Below, piece after piece: positions 17,157-31,061 of a stretch of DNA of 64,000 bases (its first letter is position 1; each line of letters opens with the position of its first letter). The notes beneath the pieces are model-generated. The model was not told where the DNA came from, did no database searches, and saw only the letters and a list, made by a program, of their open reading frames with translations. The stretch is from Marinicauda algicola (lineage in GTDB: Bacteria; Pseudomonadota; Alphaproteobacteria; Caulobacterales; Maricaulaceae), in assembly GCF_017161425.1 (NCBI RefSeq), contig NZ_CP071057.1, positions 2,047,501-2,111,500 on the forward strand, written 5' to 3'. A program made the position numbers and the translations under genes.

Positions 17157-18565
17157 ATGGCGTCGCGCCTGCTGAAATTCTTCAAGATCGCCCACGAGCC
17201 CCCGCACGTGCGCGACGCCGGCGAACGCATTTGCGATTTCGACGAGATCAGCGACGAGTTCATCCGCGAAAAGGCCGCCGAGCAGGCCTCGCGCTGCTCC
17301 CAGTGCGGCATCCCCTTCTGCCAGTCCCACTGCCCGCTCGGAAACCACATTCCCGACTGGCTCCAGCTCGCCGCCGAGGGGCGCGTGCGCGAGGCGTACG
17401 AGGTCTCCGCGGCGACCAACCCGATGCCCGAGGTGTGCGGCCGGGTCTGCCCGCAGGACCGGCTGTGCGAAGGCAATTGCGTGGTGGAGAAGGCCGGCTT
17501 CGGCACGGTGACGATCGGCGCGGTGGAACGCTGGCTGACCGACACGGCAGTGAAGGAAGGCTGGATCGCCCCCATCGCGCCCGAAATCGAACGCGGGGAA
17601 AGCGTCGCCATCGTCGGGGCCGGTCCGGCCGGCATGGCGGCCGCCGAGCGCCTGCGCCGGGCGGGTTTCCAGGTCACGGTTCTTGACCGCTACGACCGCG
17701 CCGGCGGGCTGATGATCTACGGCATCCCCAATTTCAAGCTCGACAAGTCGATTCCCGCGCGCCGCCACGAGGCCCTGCGCGAGGGCGGCGTAAGGTTCGC
17801 CTTAGGATGGGAGCTCGGCCGCGACGGCACGATCGCGGATCTCCGGCGCAGCCACGACGCGGTGATTCTCGCCTTCGGCGCCTATGCCGCGCGCCGGCTC
17901 GACCTGCCCGGCGAGGCGGGGATGGAACCGGTCGCCGCGCTCGACTTCCTCACCGCCTCCAACCGCAAGGGGCTCGGCGACGCCGTGCCCGGCTTCGAGG
18001 CGGGCGAGCTGAACGCGCACGCCAAGAAGGTCGTCGTGGTCGGCGGCGGGGACACCGCGATGGACTGCGTGCGCACCGCCGTGCGCCAGGGTGCGGCGAG
18101 CGTGACCTGCCTCTACCGGCGCGGGCGCGATACCATGCCGGGCTCGGCGCGCGAGGTGAAGCATGCCGAGGCCGAGGGCGTGACCTTCCAGTGGCTCTCC
18201 GCCCCGGCGCGCATCGGCGAGGGCCATATCGAGGTCCAGCCCATGAAGCTCGACATGAGCGCAGGCGGGCGCGGCACGGTGCTGCCCGACGAGGGGCCGG
18301 TCTGGCGCCTCGAGGCGGACATGGTGATCGAGGCGCTCGGCTTCTCCCCCGAGGACGCCGCGGCGATGGCCGGCGGGGCGAGGATCGAGCTCACCCGGCG
18401 CGGCACGGTCAAGGCCGACCCGAAGACGTTCGAGACCGGCGAGCCGGGCGTCTATGCCGCCGGCGACCTCGTGCGCGGGCCGTCCCTGGTGGTGTGGGCG
18501 CTGAAGGACGCGATCACGGTGAGCGATGCGATCGTGCGCCGGTTCGCCAATGCGAGGGAGCCGGC

Positions 18566-18569
<4 letters not shown>
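17157..18569 (+). CDS. gltD: Glutamate synthase [NADPH] small chain
   Basis: 470 residues, the normal size. It transfers electrons from NADPH through FAD and iron-sulfur clusters to the large subunit for glutamate synthesis. N-terminal cysteines in CSQCGIPFCQSHCPLGNHIP and CGRVCPQDRLCEGNCV coordinate the 4Fe-4S clusters. VAIVGAGPAGMAAAERL is the FAD loop, GGLMIYGIPNFKLDK the conserved flavin segment, and VVVVGGGDTAMDCVRTA the NADPH loop. ATG at 17157 has AAAGGA 6 bases upstream and fits the usual N-terminus; the GTG at 17109 would overlap the upstream dyad. Its stop overlaps the gltB start by 4 bp (ATGA). Confidence 0.96.
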
Positions 18570-23101
<4,532 letters not shown>

Positions 23102-23149
23102 GCCGGCCCGCTTTATCTTCCGCTTTCCCGGGGTTATCGTCGGGCAGTT

Positions 23150-23168
23150 TCGCGAACAGGGTTCGCGA
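23150..23168. repeat. Palindrome shared with the gltD upstream region
   Basis: TCGCGAAC-agg-GTTCGCGA: perfect 8-bp arms and a 3-nt centre, 28 bp before the ATG at 23196. The core GCGAACAGRGTTCGC is the same as at 17117-17131. It could be an operator for the gene at 23196 or a hairpin after gltB; no T-run follows, so it is not a classical terminator. Confidence 0.6.
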
Positions 23169-23195
23169 GGCTTCACCGCTCCCGGGGAGGGCTGC

Positions 23196-23624
23196 ATGGA
23201 CGCACCGGCGCTGACCTTCTCGCTCGGCGTGCTCGCCCTGATCATCGCCAGCGCCTTCGTCTTCGCGCGCAAGCCGGGCCTGAGGCTCGCCAGCCGCGAG
23301 GAGGCCGCGCGCCTGTTCCTGGTCGATCACTGGGACGCGCCGGTGCGCGCGGTGAGCCTTTCGGGTGACGGGCGGGCGGCCCTGCTCGAACTCGATGGCG
23401 GGGAGGTCGGCATCGTCAGCGTGTTCGGCGACCGGGCCGTGACCCGCCGCCTGCCGGCGAAGGCCCTGCGGGTGGCCGGTCGCGGCGACGGCCTCGAGCT
23501 GCGCCTGCCCGATGCGAGCCTGCCGCGCCTGCGCCTCGATCTCGCCCCGGACGAGCACGCACGCTGGGCGGCGCGTCTCGACGCGCAAGACCCGGCCCTG
23601 AAGGCGGAGGCGCGTGCCGCCTGA
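23196..23624 (+). CDS. Small membrane-anchored protein, unknown function
   Basis: 142 residues: one N-terminal transmembrane helix (about 6-24, LTFSLGVLALIIASAFVFAR) followed by a soluble domain of short beta-strands, for example GRAALLELDGGEVGIVSVFG and LRLDLAPDEHARWAARL. No recognised family. GGGGAGGG precedes the ATG. The stop TGA overlaps the next ATG by one base (TGATG), so it is translationally coupled to the fatty acid hydroxylase and may help it, for example by assembly at the membrane. Confidence 0.65.
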   Translation: MDAPALTFSLGVLALIIASAFVFARKPGLRLASREEAARLFLVDHWDAPVRAVSLSGDGRAALLELDGGEVGIVSVFGDRAVTRRLPAKALRVAGRGDGLELRLPDASLPRLRLDLAPDEHARWAARLDAQDPALKAEARAA

Positions 23625-24556
23625 TGCCCGAGATCCTGACCAGCGATCCGCAATACGCCGTCCTTCCCGTCGTCATCGCGATCATGTTCGCCGAGATCGT
23701 GTTCAGCCGCTTCTCGGGCCGCGTGCGCTACGAGGCGAAGGACACGATGGCGAACATGCTGCTCGGCTTCGGCTCGACCATCGTCGGCGCGCTCGCCGCG
23801 GGCGGCATCTTCGCGGTGGGCATATGGATCTGGGACAATTTCGCCCTGTTCGAGATCGGCTGGTCGGTGTGGGCCTTCATCGCCGCCTTCGTCCTGACCG
23901 ACTTCGCCTTCTACTGGGACCACAGGCTCGGCCACCGGGTGCGCTGGATGTGGGCGAGCCATTCGGTCCACCACTCCTCCCAGCACTTCAACCTGACGAC
24001 GGCCTTCCGCCAGACCTGGACCGCGCCGGTCGCGCTGACCTGGCTGGTCTATCTGCCGCTCTTCGCCATCGGCTTCCATCCGCTGATGATCGCCTTCGTG
24101 AAGGGGCTGAACCTGATCTACCAGTTCTGGATCCACACCGAGGCGATCGGCAAGCTGCCGCGCCCGGTCGAGTGGCTGATGAACACGCCGTCCAACCACC
24201 GCGTCCACCATGCCCGCAATCCGCGCTATATCGACGCCAACTATGCCGGCGTGTTCATGCTCTGGGACCGGATTTTCGGCACCGCGGTCGACGAGGACGA
24301 GGCCGAGCCCTGCCGCTACGGCCTCGTCACCAATATCGCGACCTTCAACCCGGTCCACATCGCGCTCGCCGAATGGATCGCGCTCGGGCGCGACCTCGTC
24401 ACGGCCAGGAGCTGGCGCGACCGGGCGAACCATGTCTTCGCCCCGCCCGGCTGGCGCCCGGACGGCAAATCCCTGACCTCGCGGATTCTGCGCCAGCGGT
24501 GGGAAGCGCACGCCAAATCGGCTAGCAAGGGGCCCGAAGCGGAAGCGGCCGAGTAG
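23624..24556 (+). CDS. Fatty acid hydroxylase/sterol desaturase family protein
   Basis: 310-residue di-iron membrane enzyme. The histidine boxes of the family are all present: HRLGH (about residue 103), HSVHHSSQHFN, and HRVHHARNPRYID. Four or more transmembrane helices surround them. Family members hydroxylate or desaturate lipids with O2; in alphaproteobacteria they act on fatty acids, carotenoids or sterol-like lipids, and the substrate here is unknown. After about residue 270 the protein is a charged tail. Starts by one-base overlap with the preceding small membrane protein. Confidence 0.87.
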   Translation: MPEILTSDPQYAVLPVVIAIMFAEIVFSRFSGRVRYEAKDTMANMLLGFGSTIVGALAAGGIFAVGIWIWDNFALFEIGWSVWAFIAAFVLTDFAFYWDHRLGHRVRWMWASHSVHHSSQHFNLTTAFRQTWTAPVALTWLVYLPLFAIGFHPLMIAFVKGLNLIYQFWIHTEAIGKLPRPVEWLMNTPSNHRVHHARNPRYIDANYAGVFMLWDRIFGTAVDEDEAEPCRYGLVTNIATFNPVHIALAEWIALGRDLVTARSWRDRANHVFAPPGWRPDGKSLTSRILRQRWEAHAKSASKGPEAEAAE

Positions 24557-24594
24557 ACGCGGGCCGCAAGCTCCAGCCACGAGAGGCCCTCCCC

Positions 24595-25722
24595 ATGCGC
24601 ATTTCCAGCGTGTTCGACGCCGGCAACATCCTCGTCAAATCCGCCAGCAACCCGGCCGACATCCGCCTCGAGATCGAGAAGGACAACGGCTCGGACTTCT
24701 ATCAATGGTTCTATTTCCGCCTCACCGGCGCGAAGGACCAGGTGGTGAGGATGACCATCGAGAATGCCGGCGGCGCGGCCTATCCCAAGGGCTGGGAAGG
24801 CTACGAGGCCGTCGCCTCCACCGACCGCGAGGTGTGGGAGCGCATCCCGACGACGTATACGGACGGCAAGCTGGTCCTCGAGCACAAGCCGGACGGCGAC
24901 GCGGTCTGGTTCGCCTATTTCGCGCCCTACTCCATGACCCGCCACGACGAGCTGATCGCCGCCTGCCAGCAATCGGGACAGGTCCGCCTCGACGTCATCG
25001 GCACGACGCTCGACGGGCGCGACATGGACCGGCTGATCGTCGGCGAGCCGGGCAGCGGCAAGAAGACCGTCTGGGTCATCGCCCGCCAGCATCCCGGCGA
25101 GACCATGGCCGAGTGGGCCGCCGAGGGTTTGCTGACCCGCCTGCTGGACGAGACCGACCCGGTCGCGCGCGATCTCCTGGACCGGGCCGTGTTCCACGTC
25201 GTGCCCAACATGAACCCGGACGGCAGCTTCCGCGGCCATCTGCGCACGAATGCCAAGGGCATCAATCTGAACCGGGAATGGGACAAGGCCAGCGAGGCGA
25301 ACTCGCCGGAGGTGCTCGCCGTGCTCGAGGAGATGAAGAAGACCGGCGTCGATCTCTTCCTCGACATGCACGGCGACGAGGCCCTGCCCTACAATTTCAT
25401 CGCCGGGGCCGAGGGCGTGCCGAGCTTCACCGAAGAGGACGCCAGGCTGCTGAACGCCTACAAGGACGCGCTCGCCTCGATCAATCCGGACTTCCAGACG
25501 AAGCACGGCTATGCGGTCGACAAGCCGGGCACGGCCGACCTCTCCATCGCGACGAACTGGATGGCGGAAACCTTCCGCTGCCTCGCGATGACGCTGGAAA
25601 TGCCGTTCAAGGACAATGCCGACATGCCCGAACCGTCCGAGGGCTGGTCGCCGGACCGCTCGATGAAGATGGGCGCGAGCCAGCTCGATGCCATGCGCGC
25701 GGTGCTGCACCGGCTGAAATAG
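24595..25722 (+). CDS. M14-family zinc carboxypeptidase (cytosolic carboxypeptidase-like)
   Basis: 375 residues with no signal peptide. An N-terminal beta-sandwich (residues 1-125; FYQWFYFRLTGA and WFAYFAPYSM) typical of cytosolic carboxypeptidases precedes the catalytic domain. Zinc ligands are in ARQHPGETMAEW (His and Glu) and FLDMHGDEALPYNF (His); NPDGSFRGHLRTNAKGINLN supplies substrate-binding Asn/Arg, and LAMTLEMPFKDN the catalytic Glu. Eukaryotic relatives trim polyglutamate from tubulin. The bacterial substrate is unknown; gamma-linked or C-terminal acidic peptides are possible. It lies 38 bp after the hydroxylase gene, probably monocistronic. Confidence 0.9.
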   Translation: MRISSVFDAGNILVKSASNPADIRLEIEKDNGSDFYQWFYFRLTGAKDQVVRMTIENAGGAAYPKGWEGYEAVASTDREVWERIPTTYTDGKLVLEHKPDGDAVWFAYFAPYSMTRHDELIAACQQSGQVRLDVIGTTLDGRDMDRLIVGEPGSGKKTVWVIARQHPGETMAEWAAEGLLTRLLDETDPVARDLLDRAVFHVVPNMNPDGSFRGHLRTNAKGINLNREWDKASEANSPEVLAVLEEMKKTGVDLFLDMHGDEALPYNFIAGAEGVPSFTEEDARLLNAYKDALASINPDFQTKHGYAVDKPGTADLSIATNWMAETFRCLAMTLEMPFKDNADMPEPSEGWSPDRSMKMGASQLDAMRAVLHRLK

Positions 25723-25726
25723 GCGT

Positions 25727-25748
25727 AATTCCTCCCTTCGGGAGAATT
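25727..25748. terminator. Weak hairpin after the M14 peptidase gene
   Basis: AATTC(c)TCCC pairs with GGGAGAATT around a TTC loop, with one bulged base. Followed by a modestly T-rich sequence. A plausible but weak terminator. Confidence 0.4.
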
Positions 25749-25821
25749 TCCACATGACTCCGGTTGTCTTGCCCGGAGCCCTCCTGTTAGCGTCCCCGCC
25801 AAGCAACGGGGACGCTTCATC

Positions 25822-27309
25822 ATGACCAGCTTGTTCGCCGCCGCCCTGGCCGCCGCAATTCAGGGGGCCGGTCCGGGCGGGATCGACGCGGCCTGCCCGG
25901 ACGAAACCGAGATCATGGATCTCGCCGCGCTCGACTTCGACGCCGACGGCCGCCGCGACCTCGCGGTGGTGTGCGGCCCGGACGGACCGGCCACGCTCGG
26001 CGGCACGATCGCCCTGTGGCGGGCCCTCGACACGGGAGGGTTCGAGCCGGCCGGTACGCGCGATCCCGGCGACAATCCCGACGAGGCCACCACCGGGGAT
26101 ATCGACGCAGACGGCGATATCGATCTCGTCGTCGTCGCACAGGGCCAGCACGAGCGCACCCTGGCCATCTTCGAGCAGACCGGGGACGGCCTCGCGAGCG
26201 AGCCTGTCACCCATTCGCGCGGCGGCTATCCGACCGGCGGCATGGCCCTTCACGACGTCGACGGCGACCGGGTGATGGACATCGTGCTGACCGATGTGCC
26301 CATGCCGCACAGCGCCCAGGCGCTGATCCAGGCCGAGGGCGAAGGCATCGGCCCGTTCCGGGACGGCCCAGTTCCCGGCGCCGGGCCGGACGCACAGCCC
26401 TTCGTGGCCGATCTCGTCGGCAACGGGATCGACGACATCGCCGTGCTCAAGGAAGACGAATCCCTCATCCTGCTCGCGGGCAGCAGCGACGACCGGCTCG
26501 AGCTCCCGCTCGCCGGCGATGCGGACCTCTATGCCGTGCGTGCCGGCGGCATGGTGAACGCCGACCGGCTGCCCGATCTCCTGGTCTCGGTGCGCACCGG
26601 GCCGAACTCGGCCGAGCCGCAGCTCGCCCTGAGCGAGGGAATGGAGCTGACCCTCTCCGGCCCGCTGCCCGGCGCGGGCTATCTGCTGCAGGGCCATATC
26701 GCCAGCTTCGACGACGATCCGGCCACGGTCGAAATCCTCGCCATCGAGCGCGAAAGCGCCCGCAGCGACGCGCCGGAAGGCATTCTCTACCAGTATCGCA
26801 ACGGCGAGTTCAGCGAGCTCGGCCGGCTGCCGCTCGGCGGCTATCCGTATGCCGCCAAGGCCATCGATTTCGACGGCGACGGCCAGGCGCAACTCGTCAT
26901 CGGCGATCTGGAGACCAACCAGGTGCGCATCCTCTCCTGGTCGCCCGCTCCCGACGAGGCGCCGCCGGCGGAGGAGTCCGCGGACGGCGCGGACGCAGGC
27001 GGAAGCGCCGCGACGGGCGAGGCACGGATGTGCGGGACGGACGAGGACTGTTTCGAGAACGCCTTCGCCGCCTGCGACCCCGGCGCGACCGTGACGATCC
27101 GCGGAACCCCCGCCATCCATTACCGCTTCGAGATCCTCGGGCCCGAGGACGAGGCCTGCGCCGTGACCGCAGGCTTCACGGAGAATCCGAACCCGGACTT
27201 CGTCGGACCTTCCATGGTCTGCCGCTGGGACAACGCGCAGGCGTTCGACGATGTCGTGCGCGACCTGTCGGCCTGCGAAGGCGAGCTCGTCGAGATGATG
27301 ACCCGCTAG
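25822..27309 (+). CDS. FG-GAP/VCBS-repeat protein
   Basis: 495 residues. Repeated acidic motifs of the calcium-binding FG-GAP/VCBS type are seen: LDFDADGRRDLAVV, GDIDADGDIDLVVVAQ, HDVDGDRVMDIVL, VADLVGNGIDDIAVL and IDFDGDGQAQLVIGDL. Together they suggest a beta-propeller of about seven blades. A short hydrophobic N-terminus (MTSLFAAALAAAIQG) may be a signal peptide. After a Glu/Ala linker (about residues 375-400) there is a cysteine-containing C-terminal domain (CGTDEDCFENAFAACDPG) with probable disulfides, supporting export. Function unknown. It precedes, and is probably co-transcribed with, the secreted protein at 27334. Confidence 0.7.
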   Translation: MTSLFAAALAAAIQGAGPGGIDAACPDETEIMDLAALDFDADGRRDLAVVCGPDGPATLGGTIALWRALDTGGFEPAGTRDPGDNPDEATTGDIDADGDIDLVVVAQGQHERTLAIFEQTGDGLASEPVTHSRGGYPTGGMALHDVDGDRVMDIVLTDVPMPHSAQALIQAEGEGIGPFRDGPVPGAGPDAQPFVADLVGNGIDDIAVLKEDESLILLAGSSDDRLELPLAGDADLYAVRAGGMVNADRLPDLLVSVRTGPNSAEPQLALSEGMELTLSGPLPGAGYLLQGHIASFDDDPATVEILAIERESARSDAPEGILYQYRNGEFSELGRLPLGGYPYAAKAIDFDGDGQAQLVIGDLETNQVRILSWSPAPDEAPPAEESADGADAGGSAATGEARMCGTDEDCFENAFAACDPGATVTIRGTPAIHYRFEILGPEDEACAVTAGFTENPNPDFVGPSMVCRWDNAQAFDDVVRDLSACEGELVEMMTR

Positions 27310-27333
27310 CCCGAAATGAAAGGACGTTCCGTC

Positions 27334-28017
27334 ATGACCCGAACCCTTCTTGCCGCTCTCGCCGCGAGCGCGCTGGCCTCCGCCGCGCACGCCGACGGCG
27401 TCGCCGAGATCTCCACCCCGTCCCAGCCTGGCAGCGAGACCGCGACGATCGCCTGGCAGGACGCGGACACGCTGCGGATCGATACGCCCGATCCTGCCGG
27501 CTACATGCTGATCCGCGACGGCAACGCCTATGCGGTGACCGACCAGCCCGGCATGGGCCTGATGGTGCTCGATCTCGCCTCGATCATGACCATGGCGCGG
27601 GGCATGGCCGCCGCCGGCGGCATGGACACGCCCTCGCTCGACGAGCATCGCGCCGCCGCGGTCGAGCGCATCACGGCCACCGGCACGCGCGAGACGGTCG
27701 CGGGCCTGGAGGGCGAGGTCTACGAGATCGTCTGGACCGATGCGGCCGGGGACAGTCACACCGACACCGCCGTGCTGAGCGGCGATGCGCTGGCGCGCGA
27801 GTTCACCGCAGCCTTCGCCGCCTTCGCCCAGGCATCGGGCACCGAGCCGGACGCGCGCAGCGTGGAGCTGCACGATCGCGGCCTCGGCATCCTGCGCTAC
27901 GGTGATGATTTCGCGCTGGTCTCGATCAGCGGCGACGCGCCGGGCGCGGACCATTTCGAACTGCCCGCCGAGCCGATGACCATGCAGGACATGATGCGCG
28001 GGCGCATGCCGGACTGA
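27334..28017 (+). CDS. Exported protein of unknown function
   Basis: 227 residues with a Sec signal peptide (MTRTLLAALAASALASAAHA). The mature region has alternating short strands (ETATIAWQDADTLRIDTPDP, GYMLIRDGNAYAVTDQPG), a Met-rich helix (MTMARGMAAAGGM) and a second beta region (VAGLEGEVYEIVWTDAAGD). This is reminiscent of DUF4412/LolA-like periplasmic proteins, but I cannot assign it. ATG at 27334 has AAAGGA 9 bases upstream; an in-frame ATG at 27316 would overlap that site. It follows the FG-GAP gene by 24 bp. Confidence 0.7.
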   Translation: MTRTLLAALAASALASAAHADGVAEISTPSQPGSETATIAWQDADTLRIDTPDPAGYMLIRDGNAYAVTDQPGMGLMVLDLASIMTMARGMAAAGGMDTPSLDEHRAAAVERITATGTRETVAGLEGEVYEIVWTDAAGDSHTDTAVLSGDALAREFTAAFAAFAQASGTEPDARSVELHDRGLGILRYGDDFALVSISGDAPGADHFELPAEPMTMQDMMRGRMPD

Positions 28018-28021
28018 CGCC

Positions 28022-28390
28022 TCAGATCATCCAGAGCAGCACGCCCAGAAGGACCGAGCCGGCCGCCAGCATGGTGGTGATGATCCACAGGTTCGTGGAG
28101 CGCAGGGCCGCGACCTGATGGCGCTCCATGCGCCCGATCACCTCGAAGGCGTTGCGGTGGGCGAGCACGATGATGCCGAGCGCGATGAGGATGAAGAGCG
28201 TCGCGCCGATCTTCGCGATCCAGGCGCGTTCGGCCAGGTTGAAGATGGCGTGGAAGCCGAGCGCGATGCCCAGCGCGGCAAGCGCGGTGCGCGCCCAGCC
28301 GCCATAGGTGCGCTCGTTGGCCAGCAGCGTGCGGTCCTCGGCCCATTCCGTGCGCTGCTCGGCGAGTTCTTCCTTGTCTCCGCTGTCCAT
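28022..28390 (-). CDS. DUF202/YidH family inner membrane protein
   Basis: 122 residues with three transmembrane helices. The stretch LLANERTYGGWARTALAALG near residue 25 is the diagnostic N-E-R-T-x-x-x-W-x-R-T motif of DUF202. Later helices are IGATLFILIALGIIVLAH and IITTMLAAGSVLLGVLLW. Function unknown. The N-terminal 20 residues are charged (MDSGDKEELAEQRTEWAED). ATG at 28390 is the closest start that keeps this soluble leader. It is divergent from the amine oxidase gene. Confidence 0.85.
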   Translation of the reverse strand: MDSGDKEELAEQRTEWAEDRTLLANERTYGGWARTALAALGIALGFHAIFNLAERAWIAKIGATLFILIALGIIVLAHRNAFEVIGRMERHQVAALRSTNLWIITTMLAAGSVLLGVLLWMI

Positions 28391-28508
28391 GCCGGGTCTC
28401 GCGTCGCTGCGGGGCAATAACGCGGTTCGTCCCGGTGAGGCTCCCTGGGCTCTGGAAAGCGCCGGCGCGCCGGGGCATGCTCGGCGCCGGGTCAAGGGGG
28501 GAGAGCTC

Positions 28509-29873
28509 ATGGCGCAATCGGGCGACGTCATCGTCATCGGGGCAGGGTTCTCGGGTCTGGAGGCCGCGCGCCGGCTCGCCGACCGGTTCGAGGTGACCGT
28601 GATCGAGGCGCGCGAGCGCGTCGGCGGGCGCGCCCTGCTCCACCGGTTCCCCAATGGCGACGAGACCGATCTCGGCGGGCAATGGGTCGGACCCGGCCAG
28701 GACCGGCTCCAGGCGCTGATCGAGGCGCTGGGCGCGAAGACCTACCCGCTGTGGAACGAGGGCGATCATCTCGTCGCCGCGGGCAAGCGCCTGAAGCGCT
28801 ATCGCGGCACGATTCCGGCCCTTCCCGTCCACGTCCTGCTAGATCTCGACCGCATGCTGAAGCGGTTCGAGACGATGGCGGCCGGGATCGATCCGGACGC
28901 GCCCTGGAAGCACGAGAAGGCGCTCGCCTGGGACCGCATGAGCGTGGCCGAGTTCATGAACCGGACCGGCTTCACGGCCCGCGCGAAGGAGATGTTCCGC
29001 ATCGGGATCGGCGCGGTGTTCTGCGCCGAGCCGCACGAGCTCTCCCTGCTCCATGCCCTGTTCTACGCCAGGGCCGGCGGCTCGCTGAACCGGCTCCTCT
29101 CGGTGGAGGGGGGCGCCCAGCAGGACCGCGTCCATGGCGGCATGGGCGGGATCGCGCGCGCCATGGCGGACGGTCTCGGCGAGCGCGTCCGGCTCGGCGA
29201 GCCGGTGCGGTCCGTCGCCTGGAACCACGAGGGGGTGCGCGTGCGCACCGAGGCCGGGGAGTACGCCGCCCGGCGCGCCATCCTCGCCCTGCCGCCGAAC
29301 CAGGGCCTTGCCATCCGCTTCGAACCCGCCCTGCCGAGCACGCGCGACGCGCTGTGGCGGCGCATGCCGGCGGGGGCGTGCATCAAGTGCGTCGCCCAGT
29401 ACGAGACGGCGTTCTGGCGCGACGAGGGCCTGTCAGGACAATCCGTGGGCGGACCGGGCCCGGTCAGCGTCACCTTCGACAACACCGAGCCCGGCGCGAA
29501 ATCGGGCCTTCTGCTCGGCTTCGTGGAGGGCGATGCGGCGCGCGACTGGTCGCCGGCCGATCCCGACGACCGGCGCCGCGCCGTGCTGAAGAGCTTCGCC
29601 GCCGTGTTCGGCGATCGTGCCCTGTCCCCCGTCGCCTACGCCGAGCAGGACTGGACCGCGGAGGAATTCACCCGCGGCTGCTATGCGGCCTTCATGGGGC
29701 CGGGCGTGTGGACGAGCCTCGGACCCGAGCTGCGCAGGCCCTTCGGCCCGATCCATGTCGCCGGCACCGAGACGGCACGCTCCGGCTACGGCTATTTCGA
29801 AGGCGCGCTGGAAGCCGCCGAGCGCGCCGCGAGCGAGGTGCGCATCGCGCTCGGGGGCAGGCGGCAGCGCTAG
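28509..29873 (+). CDS. Flavin-containing amine oxidase (MAO-like)
   Basis: 454 residues. VIVIGAGFSGLEAARRLADR is the FAD dinucleotide loop; EARERVGGRALLHRF has the RxGGR motif, and DLGGQWVGPGQDRL the GG-x-W substrate/flavin segment typical of monoamine oxidases. Near the C-terminus PIHVAGTETARSGYGYFEGA binds FAD and closes the active site. It oxidises a primary or secondary amine with O2 to aldehyde, ammonia and H2O2; the amine is unknown. AAGGGGGAG precedes the ATG. No signal peptide is seen, so it is cytoplasmic or peripheral. It converges on the hut operon's last gene. Confidence 0.88.
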   Translation: MAQSGDVIVIGAGFSGLEAARRLADRFEVTVIEARERVGGRALLHRFPNGDETDLGGQWVGPGQDRLQALIEALGAKTYPLWNEGDHLVAAGKRLKRYRGTIPALPVHVLLDLDRMLKRFETMAAGIDPDAPWKHEKALAWDRMSVAEFMNRTGFTARAKEMFRIGIGAVFCAEPHELSLLHALFYARAGGSLNRLLSVEGGAQQDRVHGGMGGIARAMADGLGERVRLGEPVRSVAWNHEGVRVRTEAGEYAARRAILALPPNQGLAIRFEPALPSTRDALWRRMPAGACIKCVAQYETAFWRDEGLSGQSVGGPGPVSVTFDNTEPGAKSGLLLGFVEGDAARDWSPADPDDRRRAVLKSFAAVFGDRALSPVAYAEQDWTAEEFTRGCYAAFMGPGVWTSLGPELRRPFGPIHVAGTETARSGYGYFEGALEAAERAASEVRIALGGRRQR

Positions 29874-29930
29874 ACTCCGCGGCGTTTCAGCTGGACCCTC
29901 CCCCTCGATGGCGAGGCCGGGCGGGGCCTG

Positions 29931-31061
29931 CTACCCGTCCACCCACAGCACGCTGATCGCCGGCCCGTCCGTGTCGGGGCCGAGCGTCACCCCGCCCGCG
30001 TCGACGAGAATGGCCCGCCCGTCCGAGCCGAGATCCCAGAGCTCGCCGCGCAGGAAGGTCGTCAGGCCGGCTTGCGCCCCGGCGCCGGAGAGCCGGCCCG
30101 CCAGCGCATGGGTCTGCCAGGCCTCGCCTTCCGTGAGCCGGCCGGCATCGGCGCGCGGGGCATCGTCCGGCCAGGGCGTGGTGTAGCCGCCCCACGGCCG
30201 GTCCCAGACGCCGGAGGGCTGCAGGAAGGCCGGCACGGCAAGGAGTTCGGCGCCCCGATCGCGCAGGGCCGCATAGACGTCGGGATGCCAGGAATCGGCG
30301 CAGATCAGCACGCCGAGCCGGCCCGCCGGGGTGTCGAACACCGGATAGTCCGGGACCGGCGCTCCGGCCGTGAAGCCGCGTTCGGACGGGATCGGATAGG
30401 CCTTGCGCACGAGCTCGGGATGGATCGAGCCGTCCGGCGCGAATACCGCCGAGACATTGTAGAGCGGGCCCGCGCGGCGAACCTCCAGCCGGCCCTCGCG
30501 CACGTGAGGATCGGGCAGCACGATCGAGCCGGCCGCGATGGTGACGCCGTATTCGGCGGCGAGGCGCGAGAAGACCTGCTGATAGGCCTGCGCCATGCGC
30601 GCGCCGTTCGCCCGGAACACCGCTGCCGCGGCGCGATCGGCCTCCCGGCTGCGCAGGAAGGCCCCGGCGAAGGCCAGCGGGCGCGCGGCGACGAGACGCA
30701 CCATCGCCGCCTCGACGCCGGGAGCGGAATAGACCGCAGACGGAGCGTGGGCCGCGACGAGCCAGGTTCCCGCGTGCTCGGGAAACGCGACGACGCTTTG
30801 CGGCGTCAGCACGCCTGCCTCGCGCGCAGCCTCGAGATAGGCCCCGAGGGCGGCATGAAGGGACCCGGCGCTGCGATAGTCGAGCTCCTCCAGCCACGGC
30901 TGGATACCGACAAGATTGCGCCCGGACGGCGTGCCGACGACCGAGACCTGCGGCGCACCGGCGGCATGGGGGCGGTCCGGCAGCGGCCACAGCCGGAACA
31001 CGATCCAGGCCAGGACCAGCAGGGCGATCAGCCCCGCCAGGATGAAGCCGCCAACGCGCAT
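29931..31061 (-). CDS. Membrane-anchored carbon-nitrogen hydrolase (nitrilase family) in the hut operon
   Basis: 376 residues. One N-terminal transmembrane anchor (GGFILAGLIALLVLAWIVFRL) should place the enzyme outside the inner membrane. The nitrilase triad is intact: Glu in VVAFPEHAGTW, Lys in VRKAYPIPSERG and Cys in GVLICADSWHPDVY. The family hydrolyses nitriles, amides or carbamoyl groups. Its start overlaps the hutH stop by one base (TGATG), so it belongs to the hut operon. Since HutG releases formamide, a formamidase-like role is tempting but untested; an alternative is an unrelated amidase. No other membrane segment. Confidence 0.82.
   Translation of the reverse strand: MRVGGFILAGLIALLVLAWIVFRLWPLPDRPHAAGAPQVSVVGTPSGRNLVGIQPWLEELDYRSAGSLHAALGAYLEAAREAGVLTPQSVVAFPEHAGTWLVAAHAPSAVYSAPGVEAAMVRLVAARPLAFAGAFLRSREADRAAAAVFRANGARMAQAYQQVFSRLAAEYGVTIAAGSIVLPDPHVREGRLEVRRAGPLYNVSAVFAPDGSIHPELVRKAYPIPSERGFTAGAPVPDYPVFDTPAGRLGVLICADSWHPDVYAALRDRGAELLAVPAFLQPSGVWDRPWGGYTTPWPDDAPRADAGRLTEGEAWQTHALAGRLSGAGAQAGLTTFLRGELWDLGSDGRAILVDAGGVTLGPDTDGPAISVLWVDG

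Noticed and set aside
17807-18565. Extended N-terminus for gltB
   Set aside because: The extra residues overlap gltD in another frame and are low-complexity; the family start with propeptide and Cys29 fits the ATG at 18566.
24316-27954. Long minus-strand open frame across the M14, FG-GAP and secreted-protein genes
   Set aside because: Antisense to three genes with recognisable domains or signal peptides; no domain of its own.
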